A DNA stretch of 17,916 bases from JBFLVQ01 sp040758525 (GTDB taxonomy: Bacteria; Acidobacteriota; Blastocatellia; Chloracidobacteriales; JADJPF01). Made by a program: the position numbers and the translations under genes. The DNA lies in assembly GCA_040758525.1 (NCBI GenBank), contig JBFLVQ010000114.1, forward strand, positions 1 to 17,916. The letters run 5' to 3'. Shown here piece by piece: positions 14,809 to 17,916 of the stretch (the first letter of the stretch is position 1; every line of letters begins with the position of its first letter). Under the pieces are notes generated by a model. The model ran no database searches. It was not told the DNA's origin and saw nothing but the letters and a program-made list of their open reading frames with translations.

Positions 14809-15717
14809 TTAATCTAGATTCCTAGCTCTCAGCACACGTTTCTTGATTAGTTCTATTGCTACCAAGATACTGGATGAGATTGCGACCAATACCAGAGACA
14901 TAGCATAGGCACCAACATAGTTGCGATCATCTAGTGAGCGATAAATATATAGTGTTGCAGTTTCACTCAACATTTTAACGCCACCACTTACTACCAGAAC
15001 GGCACCAAATTCACCAATCGCACGCGCAAAAGAGAGCGAGATACCACTAAGCAATCCCCAGCGAATACCAGGAAGAGTTATATGCCAAAAAGATTGCCAT
15101 CCACTTGCACCCATTGTGTGAGCGGCGGCTTCTTGCTCTACACCAAGTTGATTCAATACTGATACCACTTCTCGACTAACAAATGGCAAAGAGACAAAAG
15201 TAGTAGCAAGCAGCATCCCCGGCAAAGCAAAAACAACTTTAATGCCTAACATATCGCTGATAGAGGTAAACCATCCTGATCGACCAAATAATAGAATTAG
15301 CATAAAACCAGCGATCACCGGAGAGACCGCAAATGGCAAGTCGATAAGTCCATTAATGATCCTTTGCCCTCTGAACTTATCTCGCGCCAGCACTAGACCA
15401 ATAGATAAACCAAAGATCGTATTAATTAATGTTGCCAAAAAGCTTAAAATTAGTGTCAGTTTTAATGCACTAAGAGCATCAGCAGTAGTAATCTGCTGAA
15501 AAAATGTTGTGATACCTTTTGAAAATGCTCCCCAAGCAATGGCTATCAATGGTCCGATCAGTAAGCCTATTGCATATATCAAAACTATTCCTATCAACAC
15601 ACACTCATAGCTATTGGGAATCTTTTTAGCAGCCAATGATTGTGTTTGTGATAAAGAACTGTTTTCGATCTCTTTCTTGCTTGTCATAAAAGCACTAGTA
15701 ACCCAATGTTGCGACAT
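14809..15717 (-). CDS. cysW: Sulfate ABC importer permease CysW
   Basis: The second of two membrane subunits forming the sulfate channel: 302 residues with about six membrane segments after a polar N-terminal tail (1-35). The EAA coupling loop EQEAAAHTMGAS is at 194-205, DLPFAVSPVIAG at 126-137, and RAIGEFGAVLVVSGG at 232-246; the first run and GEFGAV are typical of CysW. The start ATG shares its A with the cysT stop (TAATG, 1-nt overlap), so translation is coupled. An internal ATG at residue 11 would trim the tail, but neither start has a Shine-Dalgarno site. Confidence 0.9.
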   Translation of the reverse strand: MSQHWVTSAFMTSKKEIENSSLSQTQSLAAKKIPNSYECVLIGIVLIYAIGLLIGPLIAIAWGAFSKGITTFFQQITTADALSALKLTLILSFLATLINTIFGLSIGLVLARDKFRGQRIINGLIDLPFAVSPVIAGFMLILLFGRSGWFTSISDMLGIKVVFALPGMLLATTFVSLPFVSREVVSVLNQLGVEQEAAAHTMGASGWQSFWHITLPGIRWGLLSGISLSFARAIGEFGAVLVVSGGVKMLSETATLYIYRSLDDRNYVGAYAMSLVLVAISSSILVAIELIKKRVLRARNLD

Positions 15718-16574
15718 TATTCTAGGCGTATTCTCTTACGCCCTATCCAATCTACTAGTAATATCAGCACAAATGAGGTCAACAAAAGTAGAATAGAGAC
15801 AGCACTGGCACCACGTTGATTATCTGATTCGATCTGACCAAAGATATATACTGACGCAGTCAATGTGCGTCCGGGAATATTACCTGCTACTGCTACAATA
15901 GAGCCAAACTCACCAAGCGCACGGGCAAAACTTAACATTGCCCCTGTGATAATAGCAGGCACAATCATTGGTAATAAAATACGACGAAAAGTTATCCATT
16001 TGGAAGCACCCATTGAATAAGCCGCCTCCTCTTGATTTGTCTCTATCTCTAGTAACACAGCTTGAACAGTACGAATAACAAATGGATAAGTAATAAAAAG
16101 CAGCGCCAAGACAATGCCTGGAGTAGCAAAAATCACACTAATGCCATGCGCTTCTAGCCATGCCCCCAGAGTTCTCTGTGGCCCATATAGCACTACCAGC
16201 ATAACTCCTGTAACCAGTGTGGGAATGGCAAAGGGTGCATCAATAATAGTATTTAGCAGATCTCGACCAGGAAAACGAAAGCGCACTAAAACATAAGCCG
16301 TGAGAGTACCCATTACGACATTAATAGTAGTCGTTAGCACTGCTGTTATTAATGTCAATTTTAGCGCAGCAAAAGTAATAGGCCTGGTAAGCTCAGCAAA
16401 GAAACTAATCAGTCCATCTCCCAATCCGGTTTTAAATATTGATGAGAGCGGCAGTACTATCATTAACCCTAAATAGACGATTGTTGTAGTTCTCAGACCC
16501 CATTTACCCCAAGGTCGCGAGACAGTCTTTGCCACCGGTTTCTTGACAAATTGCAGATCTGATGAGCTATCCAT
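15717..16574 (-). CDS. cysT: Sulfate ABC importer permease CysT (CysU)
   Basis: The first membrane subunit of the sulfate/thiosulfate importer: 285 residues with about six membrane segments. Family stretches are DAPFAIPTLVTG (112-123), the EAA loop EEAAYSMGA (182-190) that docks with CysA, and RALGEFGSIVAVAGN (218-232) with IPGRT. Sequence order and position right after the binding protein identify it as CysT rather than CysW. The start ATG shares one base with the stop of the binding-protein gene (TAATG); GAGGAG lies upstream but rather far, at about 14 nt. Molybdate permease ModB is a relative, but the paired T and W subunits argue for sulfate. Confidence 0.9.
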   Translation of the reverse strand: MDSSSDLQFVKKPVAKTVSRPWGKWGLRTTTIVYLGLMIVLPLSSIFKTGLGDGLISFFAELTRPITFAALKLTLITAVLTTTINVVMGTLTAYVLVRFRFPGRDLLNTIIDAPFAIPTLVTGVMLVVLYGPQRTLGAWLEAHGISVIFATPGIVLALLFITYPFVIRTVQAVLLEIETNQEEAAYSMGASKWITFRRILLPMIVPAIITGAMLSFARALGEFGSIVAVAGNIPGRTLTASVYIFGQIESDNQRGASAVSILLLLTSFVLILLVDWIGRKRIRLE

Positions 16575-17653
16575 TACTGTATATGCGACTCCTCAATAAC
16601 TTTAGTAAACAGGCCCTGCGGTCCATAGATGGCTTGAGAAACTCTCTTCCAACCACCAAGATAATCTATCTTCCATAGATCCTGCACAGGGGGAAATTGT
16701 GATTGAACCGTTTTGAAGACTTCCTCATCAAATGAACGTAGTCCATAAGCTGAGTAGGCTTGCTGTGCCTCTTTAGAAAAGAGGTATTCGATAAATGCTT
16801 CTGCTACTTCACGCACATTATGTTTATCTACATGCTTATCTACTAGTGCTACCGGATTCTCAATCAAAATCGTTGACTTGGGCACGATATACTCGTAATT
16901 TTGTCCTCCTTGACGAGCAACCAGTACTTCATTTTCATAAGTTATTGCGATATCGCCAATGCCTTTCTCAAAATTCGTTATCGATTCACGTGCTCCTTTA
17001 TCCATAATTGAAACATTCTTAAAAATAGTCTTAAGGAACTGTTGTGCAGCTTCTGGATCATCTTTAGCAACGCCAGCAAACCCACGTAGGGCAGCACCAT
17101 AGATTGCATTAATATTCCATTGTGCACCACCAGAGGTTTTTGGATCTGGTGTTAAAATATTTAAACCGGGTTTTGCTAGATCGGTCCAATCTTTTATACC
17201 TTTAGGATTACCCTGTCTGACAGCAATAACGACAATCGAGGTACTCACCATTCCTTGTTGCTGCTTTGATTTCCAATCATGAGTAATCAGTTCCGCTGCA
17301 CTTATTCTATTTATATCTTCCTCATGCGAGAGGGCAGCAATATCTGCTTCAAATCCAGCAACAATAGCACGCGACTGCGCACCACTACCTTGATAGGATT
17401 CTTGAAACTCAACTTCTTGACCAGTCTTGCTCTTCCAGTATTTTTGAAATCCTGGAATGATCAATTTTGCATAGGCTTCCCGTGGAGTGGTATAAGCAGC
17501 TAAAATCAGTTTGACTCTCTTGTTGCTTACATTTGTTGTGTCTGTACTCTTATTGGCTTCACATCCCTGTAATCCTAATAGCACAATTAATGTTATTAGC
17601 ACTATAACAGCTCTAGCTCTCCCAGCTACACGACGATCGGTTAGTCCAACCAT
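16574..17653 (-). CDS. sbp: Sulfate/thiosulfate-binding lipoprotein (Sbp/CysP)
   Basis: The high-affinity oxyanion receptor of the importer, 359 residues. A basic n-region (R7, R8, R12, R14) and hydrophobic segment lead to the lipobox LQGC with lipidated C31, so it is anchored rather than freely periplasmic as in E. coli. Ligand-site stretches typical of Sbp/CysP are present: SYQGSGAQSR (86-95), TPDPKTSGGAQW (168-179), MDKGARES (217-224) and ITYENE (237-242). The start ATG has AGGAG 5 nt upstream (17659-17663). It is first in the operon, followed by cysT with a 1-nt overlap. Sulfate and thiosulfate receptors are not separable here, and such proteins can also bind molybdate or selenate weakly. 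Confidence 0.9.
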   Translation of the reverse strand: MVGLTDRRVAGRARAVIVLITLIVLLGLQGCEANKSTDTTNVSNKRVKLILAAYTTPREAYAKLIIPGFQKYWKSKTGQEVEFQESYQGSGAQSRAIVAGFEADIAALSHEEDINRISAAELITHDWKSKQQQGMVSTSIVVIAVRQGNPKGIKDWTDLAKPGLNILTPDPKTSGGAQWNINAIYGAALRGFAGVAKDDPEAAQQFLKTIFKNVSIMDKGARESITNFEKGIGDIAITYENEVLVARQGGQNYEYIVPKSTILIENPVALVDKHVDKHNVREVAEAFIEYLFSKEAQQAYSAYGLRSFDEEVFKTVQSQFPPVQDLWKIDYLGGWKRVSQAIYGPQGLFTKVIEESHIQ

Positions 17654-17658
17654 AACTG

Positions 17659-17663
17659 CTCCT
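17659..17663 (-). promoter_or_regulatory. Ribosome binding site of the sulfate-binding protein gene
   Basis: AGGAG on the minus strand, 5 nt before the ATG at 17653. It supports the start of the operon's first gene. Confidence 0.7.
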
Positions 17664-17745
17664 GCTTATTTATCAATATCTTAATTATTCTTGAAACTAG
17701 AAAATACCAGTAGTTTAGTAGGAATTTAATATGTCTAACTTTACT

Positions 17746-17781
17746 ATTAAAGTAATACATTAAAGATTTTGCCTATTAAAG
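17746..17781 (-). promoter_or_regulatory. Three CTTTAAT repeats upstream of the sulfate operon
   Basis: Read on the minus strand, CTTTAAT occurs at 17781-17775, 17765-17759 and 17752-17746, start-to-start 16 and 13 nt, in an AT-rich stretch. It lies just after the stop of the Rrf2-like tail and about 95-130 nt before the sbp start codon. This is where an operon promoter or operator would sit. AT-rich composition makes chance repeats likelier, and I could not choose a convincing -35/-10 pair in this 136-bp gap. Confidence 0.3.
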
Positions 17782-17789
17782 TGGTATGG

Positions 17790-17916
17790 TTACCGTTTCG
17801 ATTTAGACTTAAGAGGAATGAGCTTATTTTGATTGGAGGGTCTACACAGATCTGCGATAGTAGTTTGATCAACGACACCGATTATTGCGGCACGGGTTCT
17901 TGCCCATAAAGATTTG
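17790..17916 (-). CDS. C-terminal tail of a probable Rrf2-family transcriptional regulator (partial)
   Basis: An open frame enters from the right window edge on the minus strand and runs 41 codons to a TAA (17792-17790). The tail includes LWARTRAAIIGVVDQTTIADLCR. It matches the usual C-terminal pattern of Rrf2 regulators (LW..v..ai..vld.tTLadL), the family that includes IscR, NsrR and the cysteine-metabolism regulator CymR. A basic Lys/Ser tail follows. The DNA-binding helix-turn-helix and any cluster-ligand cysteines would lie outside the window. It is co-directional with the sulfate operon 136 bp downstream. The pattern match is by eye on a short piece, so the family call is moderate. Confidence 0.55.
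   Translation of the reverse strand, partial: KSLWARTRAAIIGVVDQTTIADLCRPSNQNKLIPLKSKSKR

Overview
The window is ordinary chromosomal DNA of a Gram-negative-type bacterium. Evidence for this is two lipobox-bearing solute-binding proteins of ABC importers, several exported proteins, good Shine-Dalgarno sites and a tRNA gene with an encoded CCA end. Base composition looks moderate, roughly mid-40s percent G+C by eye. The gene mix (cellulose-synthase-like GT2, exported M24 peptidase, YfbK-type vWA protein, B12-binding radical SAM protein, small DUF6289-like secreted protein) would suit an Acidobacteriota/Blastocatellia-like organism. That placement is an inference from gene content and is not proven. 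I see no transposase, phage gene or CRISPR array.

Left part, plus strand (1-4806): a membrane glycosyltransferase of the cellulose synthase-like GT2 group, an exported Xaa-Pro aminopeptidase, and a membrane-anchored vWA protein of the YfbK family. These three are co-directional but separately spaced, with no obvious shared pathway.

Middle-left, minus strand (4816-7820): a complete cobalamin-type importer in the order binding lipoprotein, permease, ATPase (btuF-btuC-btuD), preceded by tRNA-Gln(UUG) with a clear TATAAT box. Diverging from the tRNA on the plus strand is a B12-binding-type radical SAM enzyme (7993-9729), so a probable B12 consumer sits beside a B12 importer.

Middle-right (9730-13083): a structured 65-nt inverted-repeat element, a small cysteine-rich secreted protein on the minus strand, and, divergently, an 878-residue patatin-like phospholipase with a long helical N-terminal region and no signal peptide. 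The intergenic region between them carries two perfect dyads. The phospholipase ends at a strong 11-bp hairpin that probably serves both converging transcripts.

Right part, minus strand (13084-17916): a sulfate/thiosulfate ABC importer operon (sbp-cysT-cysW-cysA) whose cistrons mostly overlap by 1-4 nt. It ends in a translationally coupled SLOG-fold 'putative molybdenum carrier' gene. Upstream, running in from the window edge, is the C-terminal tail of what looks like an Rrf2-family regulator. Three ATTAAAG/CTTTAAT repeats lie at the junction between that tail and the operon. The right end therefore reads as a candidate sulfur/oxyanion uptake unit with its own regulator.

No gene-free stretch exceeds 300 bases. 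The most unusual items are the patatin-like protein with its regulatory dyads and Cys-rich neighbour, the molybdenum-carrier-like protein coupled to a sulfate transporter, and the Rrf2 tail with its repeats.
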